A stretch of DNA of 64,000 bases from Planctomycetota bacterium (GCA_003669585.1 QWOQ01000017.1:310001-374000), one strand, 5' to 3'. Counted from the stretch's first letter, positions 37,101 to 47,915 are shown. Made by a program: numbers and translations. The notes: generated from the sequence alone by a model not told the origin.

Positions 37101-38563
37101 GAACCATCGGCTTTGAATCGAAAGAAGCCTTGTCCAAATTGGTGCTTTTCGTCTCCTACTTTTCCAGAAAATCCGGAGTAACCGACCATGCCGTACACCC
37201 AGCCATCGAGTCCCCATGTCAGATTGCTTGGGCCGGCATGGGTGTCGCCAATACCCCATCCGCTCAAAACAATGTTTCGCAGATCGGCCTTCCCGTCGTT
37301 GTCGGTATCTTTCAAAAAAAGAATGTCTGGTGCCTGGGCAACGAGCAAGCCTCCTGCGTGCGACAGCATGCTTGTGGGGATCGAAAGATTTTCTGCAAAG
37401 ACGGTCCGCGTATCGGCCTTCCCGTCGCGATCGGTGTCGTCAAGAAATACGATTCGGTCGTGGCCGCTACCAGTTTCGTTTGTATTTTTTTCAACAAGTT
37501 CGTTGGGGTAGTCGACACTCTCAGCTAGAAACATTCTGCCGTTTGAATCCCACGCGCAAGCAAGTGGTTTAGCCTGCAGCAGCGGCTCGCTGGCAAAGAG
37601 TTCAACGCAAAATCCTTCGGGAGTGATCGCGTGTTTTTTGGATTCCTCCGGATCGAGTGGCTTTTGCATCGAAGACAGCGGCTCTTTCATTGCCCCCCAT
37701 GTGCCGCCTGGATCGTAGAGTGGGACTTTTGCACTTTGGTATTCAAACGGCTTGAGACCTTTCGGTATTTGAGTCATCACCGGATGGTCGACATACGCGC
37801 TGACTGCCGAAAGATCACGGCCAGAAGCAAAACGAATCCCTCGCTCAAGAAGATTTTGAAATCCAGGATGGCTCCAGGTCCGTTGGTCGTGCCCCCAGGC
37901 TGTATAGAAGACGCGACCCTTTCCTTCGTTGCGAACCCACGTCCACGGTTCGTGATGATCTCCCTCAACGCGTTCCTCTAATACTGTTCGTCCACGATCG
38001 TTGTGCCGGGTGTGCACGTAGGTCTCATCCCAGCTGGAAAATCCCGTGAAGCCTTTCATCAACGGATGTTCGGGCTCGAGAAGCGTGGTTCGAAATTCGC
38101 CAGTGCCATGCTTTTGAAACTGCGCACCGACCATGTCGACCCAGAGTGGTGAATTCCGAAAACAAAAGCTCGCGCAGTGCAGCGGGATAAGCCCTTTGCC
38201 ACCTCGCACAAATTCGACGATTGCAGCCTCGCATGGAAGTGGCAGTTCGTCGATATTCGCATACACCGCCAGAGCGTCGTACGCGTCAAGCACCGCGGGT
38301 TCGAGGTCTGTCATGCGATCGGTATAAATCATTTCGATGCCTCGCTTTTGCATCACAGGCGCAATCTGTGCAAAGCGTTCGGCAGGGAGATGATGCCCCT
38401 TGTCTCCCAAAAAGAGGACGCGAATCGGCCGATCAGCGGCGACCGTGTATTGAAACATTCCGACAACAAGACACAGCGCACTGAAAAGCGGCTTCAGAAA
38501 ACTGTTCGAGAAAAACCGTCGGTCTAACGCTGTTCGACCGACAGCACAATACAGTCGCCTCAT
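34103..38563 (-). CDS. Giant ThuA / PVC-type dehydrogenase / HEAT / cytochrome c fusion
   Basis: About 1486 residues, exported. Order: signal peptide; ThuA domain (VLFLGDKGHHLPAERFAQ, IPLHCASFCFRNSP, GRVFYTAWGHDQRTW) to about residue 265; the PVC heme-protein/dehydrogenase propeller at about 300-720 (EGFCVELFASEPLLQAKPLA, DSNGRMFLAESVDYPN, HAGPSNLTWGLDGWVYGMVG); helical HEAT-like repeats to about 1140; cytochrome c with CGKCHTHSGVGGKVGPDLTG at about 1176-1195; and a C-terminal beta-rich domain (FAFDLNGRQIRSIRLHPG) resembling carbohydrate-binding modules. The parts suggest that sugar binding, oxidation and electron transfer are combined in one surface or periplasmic polypeptide. ATG at 38563 was chosen; a GTG at 38575 with GGAG seven bases upstream is also good. 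It follows the Gfo/Idh gene by 23 bp. Confidence 0.9.
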   Translation of the reverse strand: MRRLYCAVGRTALDRRFFSNSFLKPLFSALCLVVGMFQYTVAADRPIRVLFLGDKGHHLPAERFAQIAPVMQKRGIEMIYTDRMTDLEPAVLDAYDALAVYANIDELPLPCEAAIVEFVRGGKGLIPLHCASFCFRNSPLWVDMVGAQFQKHGTGEFRTTLLEPEHPLMKGFTGFSSWDETYVHTRHNDRGRTVLEERVEGDHHEPWTWVRNEGKGRVFYTAWGHDQRTWSHPGFQNLLERGIRFASGRDLSAVSAYVDHPVMTQIPKGLKPFEYQSAKVPLYDPGGTWGAMKEPLSSMQKPLDPEESKKHAITPEGFCVELFASEPLLQAKPLACAWDSNGRMFLAESVDYPNELVEKNTNETGSGHDRIVFLDDTDRDGKADTRTVFAENLSIPTSMLSHAGGLLVAQAPDILFLKDTDNDGKADLRNIVLSGWGIGDTHAGPSNLTWGLDGWVYGMVGYSGFSGKVGDEKHQFGQGFFRFKADGSKLEFLRSTNNNSWGLGFSEEGLLFGSTANGNPSEYMPLANRVYERVKGWSATTLGGIAGTPQMELAPAGNGFAKIRQVDHHGRFTAAAGHRLYTARAYPKEYWNRTAFVTEPTGHIVATFELSPQGASFSSRMGFNLVASDDEWTAPIAAEIGPDGSVWVIDWYNYIVQHNPTPAGFETGKRGAYVTPLRDKTHGRIWRIVYEQTQKEASGNSRQKIESHSTVDMLSALASDNLFWRSKAARLLIERGASRPDGGRDIAASLVSLVEDDSVDAIGLNAPAIHAMWVMKLLGLLDEHADADALAAVHAAMTHDSVGVRMNAIAVLPRNLQTLAAIQNASVGSDSHALVRLAVLECLGEMPVSDDAARMVSGMLADARTVSDSVLSDAATSAAAVQAEGVLPELLAGKNSEVISPLRIALIERVSEHVARGGDADMLKKTIETCVSVNPSAASSALAGFAKGWPLGKNAEFGESTEKAIATIVERLDPVGQGQLVTLVQRCGSKILEAHIKKISQTFLSQLDRKDVPEIDRRTAAEQLIALRPSDPAAVTEVLLRVDARSNPEFASALVAAAAKSNAPGAADAILDRAVEFTPSVREAAVRAILANRQFAAVLVDRLKNGKTRLEDIPLVERNRLAEHPDREVRDQAKKILAKGGSLPNPDRQKVIDELLEKVSFGGDAIKGKVLYAAQCGKCHTHSGVGGKVGPDLTGTAVHPRNELLTHILDPNRNVEGNFRAYTASTQDGRVVTGLLASESRTAIEIVDAEGKRHAIQREEIDLLQPSSKSLMPEGFEKLIPVEGFVDLLAFLTAKGQFVPLVLDKVATAVSTKGLFYSTENMAERLVFDDWSPKIFEGVPFTLVDPKGQSVPNIIMLHGPLGSLPPKMPRSVKMPLGTATRAIYLLGGVSGWGFPATAKGSVSLIVRLHYANGETEDLPLENGEHMADYVRRIDVPKSMFAFDLNGRQIRSIRLHPGRTDVIREVELLKGPDDTAPIVMAITVETL

Positions 38564-38586
38564 TTTTTCCTTCACACTGTTTCTCC

Positions 38587-39735
38587 TCAACCGCTCAAGC
38601 TCCATTCGGGGAGTTTCATGATCTCTCCGCCTTGCATGGCACTCTGGTGTGCGAGCAATCCCGTGCAGGTCCAGTTTGCGCTTTGACGGGCATTGGGAAA
38701 CGGATCACGCCCCTCCACAATCGCCGTCACAAATTCATGCACCAAATGCGGGTGGCTGCCGCCATGGCCGCCGCCTTGCGTAAACGAGAGATGCTGATGG
38801 TCGTCAGCATCGTAGACGCCACCGGTTGTAAAGCGACGGATCGACTCTGGCAAAAGATTCGCAAAGTCGCCGACGGCGACCCGTTTTGGAATCTCTGACT
38901 CGGGCAGTTTCGCAGTATGCACCACAGGCTCTTCCCCCTCGCACAACTGCCACTCAAAGCTCTTTTTTGATCCGTACACGTCGAAGCTTTCTCGATACTG
39001 CCGGGCAGTGTCGAAGAGCGAACGGATGACGCGGGCCACCACATCGCTGTCTCGCAGTGTGATATGCGCACTTTCAATTGCAAACGGCGAGCCGTATGCG
39101 GCAACGAGTTCCTCGCGAATGCGTCCCGATCCAAAGCAACTCACCTGCTGGGCATCTTTTCGTTCGAGCGCCAGGCACGGTCCGACGCAGTGCGTTGCAT
39201 AGTGCATCGGCGGCAGGCCTGGCCAGTAGTGTGGCCACCCGTCCATATCCTGCTGGTGGCTGGCCTGCACGAACTGAATTTTTCCAAGTTCACCCCGATC
39301 TGACATCGCTTTCAAAAAGAGAAACTCGCGGGCATACACAACCGTCTCGGCCATCATGTATTTGAGTCCGGTCTTCTCTGAGAGTTCGACAATTTTTCTA
39401 CAGTCTGGTATTGAGGTGGCCATCGGCACGGTGCACATCACATGCTTGCCCGCTTCAAGTGCGGCAATGGACATCGACGCATGGTCTGGGATGGGTGAAT
39501 TGATATGAACCGCATCAATGCTCTTGTCTTGAAGCACTTCTGCATAATTGCTCCAGCGTCTCTCGACGCCAAAGGCGTTCCCTACTTGATCGAGTTTTTC
39601 TTTTGATCGCTGACAGATACCGGCGAGTTCCACAAGCGGATGTCGCTGATGAATCGGAATAAACTCTGCGCCAAATCCGAGCCCTACAACTGCCAGACGT
39701 ATTTTTTGTCCACTGTTTGCCACGTTGACTGACAT
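38587..39735 (-). CDS. Gfo/Idh/MocA family oxidoreductase (cytoplasmic type)
   Basis: A 382-residue oxidoreductase without an export signal. The Rossmann fold is clear: IRLAVVGLGFGAEFIPIHQR, then LVELAGICQR, AVHINSPIPDHASMSIAALE and AGKHVMCTVPMATSI. The canonical EKP is replaced here by TVP, so the usual catalytic Lys is absent at that position. The second half has MHYATHCVGPCLALE and DVYGSKKSFEW. The ATG at 39735 has a GGAG ribosome site a few bases upstream. The giant ThuA fusion gene follows after 23 bp, so the pair is probably one transcript acting on a common sugar. Loss of the EKP Lys makes dehydrogenase activity less certain. Confidence 0.88.
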   Translation of the reverse strand: MSVNVANSGQKIRLAVVGLGFGAEFIPIHQRHPLVELAGICQRSKEKLDQVGNAFGVERRWSNYAEVLQDKSIDAVHINSPIPDHASMSIAALEAGKHVMCTVPMATSIPDCRKIVELSEKTGLKYMMAETVVYAREFLFLKAMSDRGELGKIQFVQASHQQDMDGWPHYWPGLPPMHYATHCVGPCLALERKDAQQVSCFGSGRIREELVAAYGSPFAIESAHITLRDSDVVARVIRSLFDTARQYRESFDVYGSKKSFEWQLCEGEEPVVHTAKLPESEIPKRVAVGDFANLLPESIRRFTTGGVYDADDHQHLSFTQGGGHGGSHPHLVHEFVTAIVEGRDPFPNARQSANWTCTGLLAHQSAMQGGEIMKLPEWSLSG

Positions 39736-40236
39736 TCCAAAAGTCTCCTTTCATTGAATACACAATGCTTTTAGGGCGATGAATTCTTGCTGCCCCCGAC
39801 AACCGCTCTCTATTTTTCGCTGCACGAGCTGCTTTTCAAGTGACCGCTCGTTGCGAGGCCGACTGCAGTGTTCTTTGCGGCTCGGGAGCGTCCCTGCGTC
39901 TTTCTCAACGAACCTAATAGAGAAGCTTTTAAACTTCCGAAAATTTTTATGGTCTCTCAAAAAAATGACCCAAAATCTTCCAAGAATGCCTGTTTTATGA
40001 GTGCAGTTCCGTTTTTTCCTGCACCATCGTTCGCGCTCACGAAAAACTCACATGTTTCGCACAAACGACTCATTGACAAGGCCTATGGTTCTTCTCGTTG
40101 GAGGACGAAGTGCTTCGTCTGCAACGAGGGTAACTTTCGCGACACGATCGACTGCTTCAGACGAAGTGTCCGCAAAAAAGCCCCAAGGAACGATCGGCGA
40201 ACCTACGACAGGTTCAGCGCTCAGGAGTATGGATCT
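39736..40236. promoter_or_regulatory. Divergent intergenic region between Gfo/Idh and DUF1559 genes
   Basis: 501 bp expected to hold two divergent promoters. The plus-strand frame of the DUF1559 gene happens to stay open from 39868, but that extension has no family similarity and would bury the prepilin signal, so it is treated as non-coding. A perfect 7-bp inverted repeat GACGAAG-TG-CTTCGTC lies at 40104-40119, and GACGAAGTG recurs near 40160. Confidence 0.4.
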
Positions 40237-41424
40237 ATGCTACGACTGTCCCACCTCATGTCTGAAATGTCCGGTCTATCCGGTCTGTTAGGCCTGTCGC
40301 GCATCAAGCGACGGGGCTTCACGCTTGTGGAGCTTTTGGTTGTCATTGCGATCATCGGCGTTTTGGTCGGAATGCTTCTGCCCGCTGTGCAGGCGGCTCG
40401 CGAGGCGGCTCGCAAATCGGCGTGCGGCAATAACATCAAGCAAATGGCCTTGGGTGCGCTCAACTACGAAAGTGCCACCGGCGCATTCCCCACCAGCGGC
40501 GAAGGCAAGCGAATGAATGGAACAGCTCAACTCGACGTCATGAATGTTGAATCGTTTCATACTCAGATTTTATCGTTCATCGAAATGGCCGATCTCGGTT
40601 CGAAGTGGCAGTCCAAGCGACCCTACTGGGATACTACTGCAAGCGGCGGCGCCAGTAATTCCGGTCTCGCTGCCACAAGAGTCGGTGCGTTTCTCTGTCC
40701 CACCGACAGCATCATGAAAGATGAATTTGGCGGTCTCTCTGGCGGAGCGGCGGCAGGTGCTTACGCATACTATGGACAAAGTTCCTATATGCCGGTTGCC
40801 TATACCGATCTTCATCCCACCAGCGGCATCAGAGACAAGATTACGTCGTACAGGCCGGGTGTTTTGTCTGTTGACAACAGTTCCAAGATGGCGAATTGTT
40901 CCGACGGCACCAGCAAATCCCTGATGTTCGTGGAAGCTGCCGGGCGTTCGCTCGCAACGGTCGGCAAGCGAGCCACCGTTCTGGGTGGAAACACCGAATG
41001 GATCCGTGCTGGTGGTGGTCAGAAAACAGTTATTGCCGCTGGCGATGCTCTGTGGACCGACGGTGGCTCGGAGACCCCTTCGGGAAAGACAAACCCCAAT
41101 CGCTGGGCAGATGCCGACAACGGCAGCGGTGTCTCGGGACCGCCAAATGAAGAGGCTTCTACGGCTCGAACCCAGAACATTATCAACAACAACAAGACTC
41201 CGCTGCCAGGTGCTCAAAGTCCATACGGTGGCCCCACGGCCTGCACGTGGGATGTGAATAACTGCGGATCCAATGATGAGCCATTCAGTCTGCATGCCGG
41301 TGGCGGTTGCTTCGCCGGATTTGCTGACGGCAGCGTTCATTGGCTTTCAGAAAAGCTCGATCTGCATGTTATGCGTCAACTCACCGATCCAAAAGATGGC
41401 GAGCAGGCAAAGAGTTACGAGTAG
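40237..41424 (+). CDS. DUF1559 prepilin-like protein (near dnaA)
   Basis: A 395-residue DUF1559 protein. A short leader ([20 protein letters not shown]) with internal SGL-type repeats precedes the prepilin motif [18 protein letters not shown] and its hydrophobic helix. The globular part has FLCPTDSIM, and the end has [18 protein letters not shown] (His to DG is ten residues by my count). ATG at 40237 has GGAG about ten bases upstream; earlier in-frame starts would add over 100 unrelated residues. Unlike the other three DUF1559 genes here it is not followed by a lipoprotein gene but by a strong terminator. It is probably a surface pseudopilin-like protein of unknown function. Confidence 0.88.
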   Translation: MLRLSHLMSEMSGLSGLLGLSRIKRRGFTLVELLVVIAIIGVLVGMLLPAVQAAREAARKSACGNNIKQMALGALNYESATGAFPTSGEGKRMNGTAQLDVMNVESFHTQILSFIEMADLGSKWQSKRPYWDTTASGGASNSGLAATRVGAFLCPTDSIMKDEFGGLSGGAAAGAYAYYGQSSYMPVAYTDLHPTSGIRDKITSYRPGVLSVDNSSKMANCSDGTSKSLMFVEAAGRSLATVGKRATVLGGNTEWIRAGGGQKTVIAAGDALWTDGGSETPSGKTNPNRWADADNGSGVSGPPNEEASTARTQNIINNNKTPLPGAQSPYGGPTACTWDVNNCGSNDEPFSLHAGGGCFAGFADGSVHWLSEKLDLHVMRQLTDPKDGEQAKSYE

Positions 41425-41457
41425 TTTTGAGTTGTAAAGTTTCTCCCAACAACGAAA

Positions 41458-41487
41458 ACCCCCGGCTTCACCGCCGGGGGTTTTTTT
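41458..41487 (+). terminator. Intrinsic terminator after DUF1559 gene
   Basis: ACCCCCGGC and GCCGGGGGT pair perfectly around a six-base loop (TTCACC) and are followed by seven T residues. Flanking A and T runs lengthen the stem to about 12 bp. It lies 34 bp after the DUF1559 stop and isolates dnaA from upstream transcription. Confidence 0.9.
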
Positions 41488-41754
41488 ATGCATTTCTTGA
41501 ATTCAATTTTCACCGAGCACGCTCAACGCCGATCCATCTCGGCGGCGCAAAACCCTTTCTTTTGCGGCATGAAAGCCCGCTTCACAATTCGCTCGAAATC
41601 TCTTGGCCGCGCCACTACACTGCGGCTGCTTTGGGACTGCGTGGGAGTTCTCGAAAATTGTGCGATGCACCTTTTTGAGGTGCCCCGAGAACGAATTTTC
41701 CGGCATGGATGCCGCTGCCGCTGCCGCATCAATGACTGGATTGACTGAATTCTT
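41488..41754 (+). promoter_or_regulatory. dnaA upstream region
   Basis: 267 bp between the terminator and dnaA, expected to hold the dnaA promoter. It contains a nested inverted repeat: GCACCT/AGGTGC around a five-base loop at 41667-41683, enclosed by TTCTCG at 41648-41653 and CGAGAA at 41686-41691. No TTATCCACA-like DnaA box is seen. GCCGCT/GCCGCA-type repeats lie near 41710-41730. Confidence 0.4.
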
Positions 41755-43005
41755 GTGAACGCATCGACTGTTGCACTTCTGTGGCTTCCATCCGATCGCT
41801 GTGATCTCTTGTCAGAGACTGCTGCGCGAGCATCGCTTCCGACAAGCAGTCCGCTGTGCGAGATGGTTTTTGGAGAAGAAAATAGACTTTTTCTTCACGG
41901 TCTAGAGTCTGTGCTCGATCAACTCCCTGGCCTGTACAATCCTGTCGTGATCATCGGGCCCAGCGGCAGTGGAAAAACTCGGGCTCTCTCCGGGGTTCTC
42001 ATGCACTGGAAAACCGCAGGACAAGGGGGCGTTTCTCTTGCGAACAAGCCTGATCAGCGACTCTCTAAAACCAATTCGCCGAAAAAAGATTCGTTCAATC
42101 AAAAAGTTCTTGTTGTCAAAACTCTTTTTATCACAGGCAATCATCTTGAACGATTGATTCGCCACCATCTTGCGCACGAATCGATTGAATTGCTCCTTCA
42201 CGAATGGTCGCAGTTGCACTTGCTCATCATTGACGACTTCGATCGAGTCGTTTCGGCATCCGTCTGGGAAGTGATTGGTCGAGTGGTTGACCTGTGCCTC
42301 AACGGCTCGTGTCAACTGATGGTCTCGCTCCACCATTCACTTGAAAACTCCAGCACAATCCCGTCGCGGATTGTTTCGAGACTCGAGAGCGGGCTCGTCA
42401 TTTGTATCGCCGCACCAAACCTTCTTGTGAGCCAGCGCCTCGTAGAATTTCATGCGTGTCGTATCGAATGTGAACCTTCCAAAGAGGCACGGGATATCAT
42501 TGCCAAAACACTTGTTTTTCCAGGTGCAATCGCTCTTTTTTTCGATCTCCTCAAGAATTCCGAAGGCTTTACCCCGTCTCAAAGTTTAGACGCAACTCGC
42601 GCCGCCGCACTCCTTTTGGGAAAGATTCCTGCCGCAGGCGCAGCACCGACTATCAAGCAACTTATTGCCGTTACGGCGACCTATTTTAAAGTTCTTCCGT
42701 GCGATCTCGTTGGGCCTTCCCGTCGCCGAGTCTTTGCACACGCCAGAAGCGTAGCGATGTATCTTGCACGGCACTTGACCGACGCAAGCCTCGTTTCGAT
42801 CGGGCGTGCGTTTGGCAATCGCGATCACACAACGGTGCTCTATAGTGTTCGCATTGTTGCTGCCAGGGCCGCCAAAAATGCAACCGACCGACGCATTTTA
42901 TCCGATCTCTTCGAAAGTCTCTCGTCGACAGCTTCTCAACGCCTATCGGTTGAAAAAAGAAAAAACCCTTCTCCGGTACGACTGAGTCACAAGTATCCCA
43001 AATAA
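41755..43005 (+). CDS. dnaA: Chromosomal replication initiator DnaA (divergent, N-terminally short)
   Basis: A 416-residue DnaA, expected to bind the origin and open it with ATP. Only about 35 residues precede the AAA+ domain, so domain I (DnaB/DnaA contacts) and most of domain II are missing. The AAA+ part has LYNPVVIIGPSGSGKT (Walker A at 68-75), LLIIDDFD (Walker B at 156-163) and IPSRIVSRLESGL (box VII, about 202-213). A polar insert at about 88-117 precedes the strand that normally follows Walker A. Domain IV is well kept: RRRVFAHARSVAMYLARHLT and then SIGRAFGNRDHTTVLYSV, the DNA-contact signature. The start is GTG with a weak ribosome site. The neighbours dnaN and gyrB support the identity strongly. 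Confidence 0.93.
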   Translation: MNASTVALLWLPSDRCDLLSETAARASLPTSSPLCEMVFGEENRLFLHGLESVLDQLPGLYNPVVIIGPSGSGKTRALSGVLMHWKTAGQGGVSLANKPDQRLSKTNSPKKDSFNQKVLVVKTLFITGNHLERLIRHHLAHESIELLLHEWSQLHLLIIDDFDRVVSASVWEVIGRVVDLCLNGSCQLMVSLHHSLENSSTIPSRIVSRLESGLVICIAAPNLLVSQRLVEFHACRIECEPSKEARDIIAKTLVFPGAIALFFDLLKNSEGFTPSQSLDATRAAALLLGKIPAAGAAPTIKQLIAVTATYFKVLPCDLVGPSRRRVFAHARSVAMYLARHLTDASLVSIGRAFGNRDHTTVLYSVRIVAARAAKNATDRRILSDLFESLSSTASQRLSVEKRKNPSPVRLSHKYPK

Positions 43006-43687
43006 TCTAAACATATTTCTGGGACTGTTTGATTCCTGTTGGAAGTATGTCTTAAAAAACAGATTTCATCCGTTCGGTGTAGATGACTCCTCGTTTTTCG
43101 ACAATTGTCATGAGTTGATTGTTACTCTTCCAGCACTCTTTTGGATGCCTTTCTATCTGATTTCAAAAGCCTTGTTCAACTATAGAACGACACTTATACA
43201 ACCTCTTGTTGAGGCTTTTTCCAACATCGCAGTGACACTTTCTCCACTGGTCGGCGCTTGTGTTTGAAAGGCTGCTATCTCTCTACGACAGCTGCACTTT
43301 GAATCGACTCGGTGAATTCTTTTTGTGCGAAAGGTGAGAAGTTTTGCGGTCTGGATATTGCCTCGTATTACTCTTCATACTGCTGAGACTGCTTCTTTAT
43401 CTCTCCATTGAAAAATGAAAAAACGGAGTAGGAGGATTGTTTGCGGCGCGACTTTTTTGCGACCTTCAACGGTTCATGCCAAGGAAGGGCCAAAAATGAA
43501 TCTACCCCATGAAAAATCGTTGCGAATAAGGTAGATTCAGGGGTCCAAAGAATCCTTCTAGCATCCTACGGCAATCGTTCGGCATCCAAACGATTTTCAG
43601 ATTGATGGAGAGCATGAAAGGATCCTTGGGAAGTTCAGACTGTAGAGAGTCTATTTTCGATGGTAAAAACTTTGAAGGAAGTGATCG
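43006..43687. other. Candidate chromosomal origin region between dnaA and dnaN
   Basis: 682 bp without a credible reading frame and visibly richer in A+T than its neighbours, in the position where many bacteria carry oriC. No TTATCCACA-type DnaA box with one mismatch or less was found on reading both strands. Two inverted repeats lie near the dnaN side: TGAATCTACC/GGTAGATTCA (43497-43506 and 43530-43539) and AATCGTT/AACGATT (43573-43579 and 43589-43595), with a further AATCGTT at 43515. The dnaN promoter must also be here. Confidence 0.5.
43497..43539. repeat. 10-bp inverted repeat with 23-bp spacer upstream of dnaN
   Basis: TGAATCTACC (43497-43506) and its exact reverse complement GGTAGATTCA (43530-43539). 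The spacer contains AATCGTT, which recurs as an inverted pair at 43573-43595. It may be a protein-binding site for origin or promoter control. Confidence 0.45.
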
Positions 43688-44800
43688 ATGAATGTGAAAT
43701 GCAGTCGAGAACCACTGCTTGCAGCGATTCAAAGCGCATCGGCCGTGGTGCCAACGAGATCTCCGAAACCGGTACTCACCAACGTAAAACTCGAAGTGAC
43801 TGCCAACGGCGCTGTTTTAAGTGCAACAGACCTCGAAATTGGCCTGAGAGCAACCGTTGAAGGTGTTGAAACGATTACCGAAGGATCTGTTCTTTTGCCG
43901 GCAGCACGTGTTTCGGCAATCGTTCGAGAGAGTCCTGCCGGCACGGTGTTCACCATACAGACCGACGGTAACGCGGCTTTGATCCGAGCACCTCGAAGTG
44001 AATTTCGTTTGCCCTCCGAAGACCCGCTGGAGTTTCCAGCGGTGGCAGAATTTCCAAATGAACCATGTTACGAAATTTCTACACCGCTGGTACGAGAGTT
44101 GATTCGTCGAACCGTGTTTTCCACCGACAACGAATCGAGCCGGTATGCGCTTGGAGGAGTGCTTCTTGAATTGGCAGCTGGAAGCGTGACGGCCGTCGGC
44201 ACCGACGGTCGACGATTGGCAAAAATGGAAGGACCCGTGGGAATCTCTGGTGGGCAACCGGCCGATGCGCAGCCAATTGTCCCAGCCAGAGCCTTACAAT
44301 TGGTGGAACGCTGTCTCGGAGATGCAACCACGCATGTTCACATCGCGGCACATCAAAACGACATCATCGTGCGCACCGGTCTTACGACAATCAGTGCGAG
44401 ATTGGTTGAAGGAAGGTTTCCGCGATGGCGAGATGTTTTCCCGAATCGACCCGAGGCCGTAAGGGTGAACCTGATTGTTGGTCCTCTTTTGGCCGCAGTT
44501 CGCCAGGCGGCAATCATGACCAGCGAGCAAAGCAAAGGGGTCGATTTTTCGTTTAACGCAGGCATGCTCGTGCTGTCGGGGCAATCTGTTGAAACAGGTG
44601 AGAGCCGCGTCGAACTGCCAATTGAATATTCTGGATCGTCCTTGAGGATCAAGATGGATCCTCGTTTTATGAGTGATTTTCTTCGCGTACTCGATTCCGG
44701 ATCGAACGTATCGGTGGAACTCACCGATGCCCAAAGCGCCGCAGTGTGTCGAACAGAGGATGGATACGGGTATGTGATTATGCCGCTGGCGGCAGACTAA
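43688..44800 (+). CDS. dnaN: DNA polymerase III beta sliding clamp
   Basis: A 370-residue beta clamp, the ring that tethers replicative polymerase to DNA. Recognisable points: MNVKCSREPLLAAIQSASAV at the N-terminus, PVLTNVKLEV with LSATDLEIGLR, EGSVLLPAARVSAIVRE, SSRYALGGVLLEL, AVGTDGRRLAKMEG, and the C-terminal EDGYGYVIMPLAAD close to the MP(M/V)R(L)-type end of other clamps. The length is standard. ATG at 43688 has AAGGAA eight bases upstream. The DUF721 gene follows after only 6 bp; recF, which often follows dnaN, is not present here. Confidence 0.97.
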   Translation: MNVKCSREPLLAAIQSASAVVPTRSPKPVLTNVKLEVTANGAVLSATDLEIGLRATVEGVETITEGSVLLPAARVSAIVRESPAGTVFTIQTDGNAALIRAPRSEFRLPSEDPLEFPAVAEFPNEPCYEISTPLVRELIRRTVFSTDNESSRYALGGVLLELAAGSVTAVGTDGRRLAKMEGPVGISGGQPADAQPIVPARALQLVERCLGDATTHVHIAAHQNDIIVRTGLTTISARLVEGRFPRWRDVFPNRPEAVRVNLIVGPLLAAVRQAAIMTSEQSKGVDFSFNAGMLVLSGQSVETGESRVELPIEYSGSSLRIKMDPRFMSDFLRVLDSGSNVSVELTDAQSAAVCRTEDGYGYVIMPLAAD

Positions 44801-44806
44801 AGAAGA

Positions 44807-45232
44807 ATGGATCGCTCCGGGAGGGCTCAGCCGAGACTCTCAGGCCAGCGGTCGACAGAAAGCATTGTTCACGGGAGATTCCGCGTGGGTCAATATAATC
44901 AGCGTTCGTCAGAGACAGGTCCATCGGCTACGCCGATCGGATCGATCATGTCGAAACTGCTTGCCCGCACCGGCTACGCCCGCGAGCAGTCCAGTTCTCA
45001 ATTAGAGGGTATCTGGGAGCAAGTTGTGCCAGAGACTCTTCGAGAGAAGTCGCGAGCAACGACGATCAAGCGAGGGTTGCTCGAAGTACTCGTCACGCAT
45101 TCGGCGCTCGTTCAGGAAATGTCATTTCATAAGCGAAAAGTGATTGAACAACTCACGCAACTCATTCCACAGGCAGCAATAAGCGACATTCGATGTCGGG
45201 TGTCGGCTGACGTCGGAGAACCTCGCCCCTGA
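44807..45232 (+). CDS. DUF721 protein (DciA-like)
   Basis: A 141-residue protein whose second half matches DUF721: LEGIWEQVVPETLREKSRAT, KRGLLEVLVTHSALVQEMSF, then HKRKVIEQLTQLIPQAAISD and IRCRV. DUF721 includes DciA, a loader of the replicative helicase in bacteria lacking DnaC or DnaI. The first 45 residues are basic, Ser/Arg-rich and probably disordered; an ATG at 44948 would remove them. It lies 6 bp after dnaN and 74 bp before gyrB, the usual place for DUF721 near an origin. Calling it DciA is inference from fold and position. Confidence 0.82.
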   Translation: MDRSGRAQPRLSGQRSTESIVHGRFRVGQYNQRSSETGPSATPIGSIMSKLLARTGYAREQSSSQLEGIWEQVVPETLREKSRATTIKRGLLEVLVTHSALVQEMSFHKRKVIEQLTQLIPQAAISDIRCRVSADVGEPRP

Positions 45233-45267
45233 AAGCCGCAGCACGACTCTTCAGTATTGATAGATAA

Positions 45268-47811
<2,544 letters not shown>

Positions 47812-47837
47812 GTGAGCCGGAAGCTGTCGGGACTGCC

Positions 47838-47860
47838 ACAGAAACCGGATCGGTTTCTGT
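47838..47860 (+). terminator. Hairpin between gyrB and pgk
   Basis: ACAGAAACCG and CGGTTTCTGT form a perfect 10-bp stem with a three-base loop, 27 bp after the gyrB stop. It is followed by AAGTGGATGC rather than a T-run, so it may act as an RNA-end stabiliser or factor-dependent terminator rather than a classical intrinsic terminator. Confidence 0.5.
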
Positions 47861-47915
47861 AAGTGGATGCAATGGGTTCAGTATGTCCGAAGAATTTTCA
47901 CGGAGTGCTTTCTGA

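Noticed and set aside
39868-40236. Upstream extension of the DUF1559 frame
   Set aside because: It would place over 100 unrelated residues before the prepilin motif; the ATG at 40237 has a proper ribosome site.
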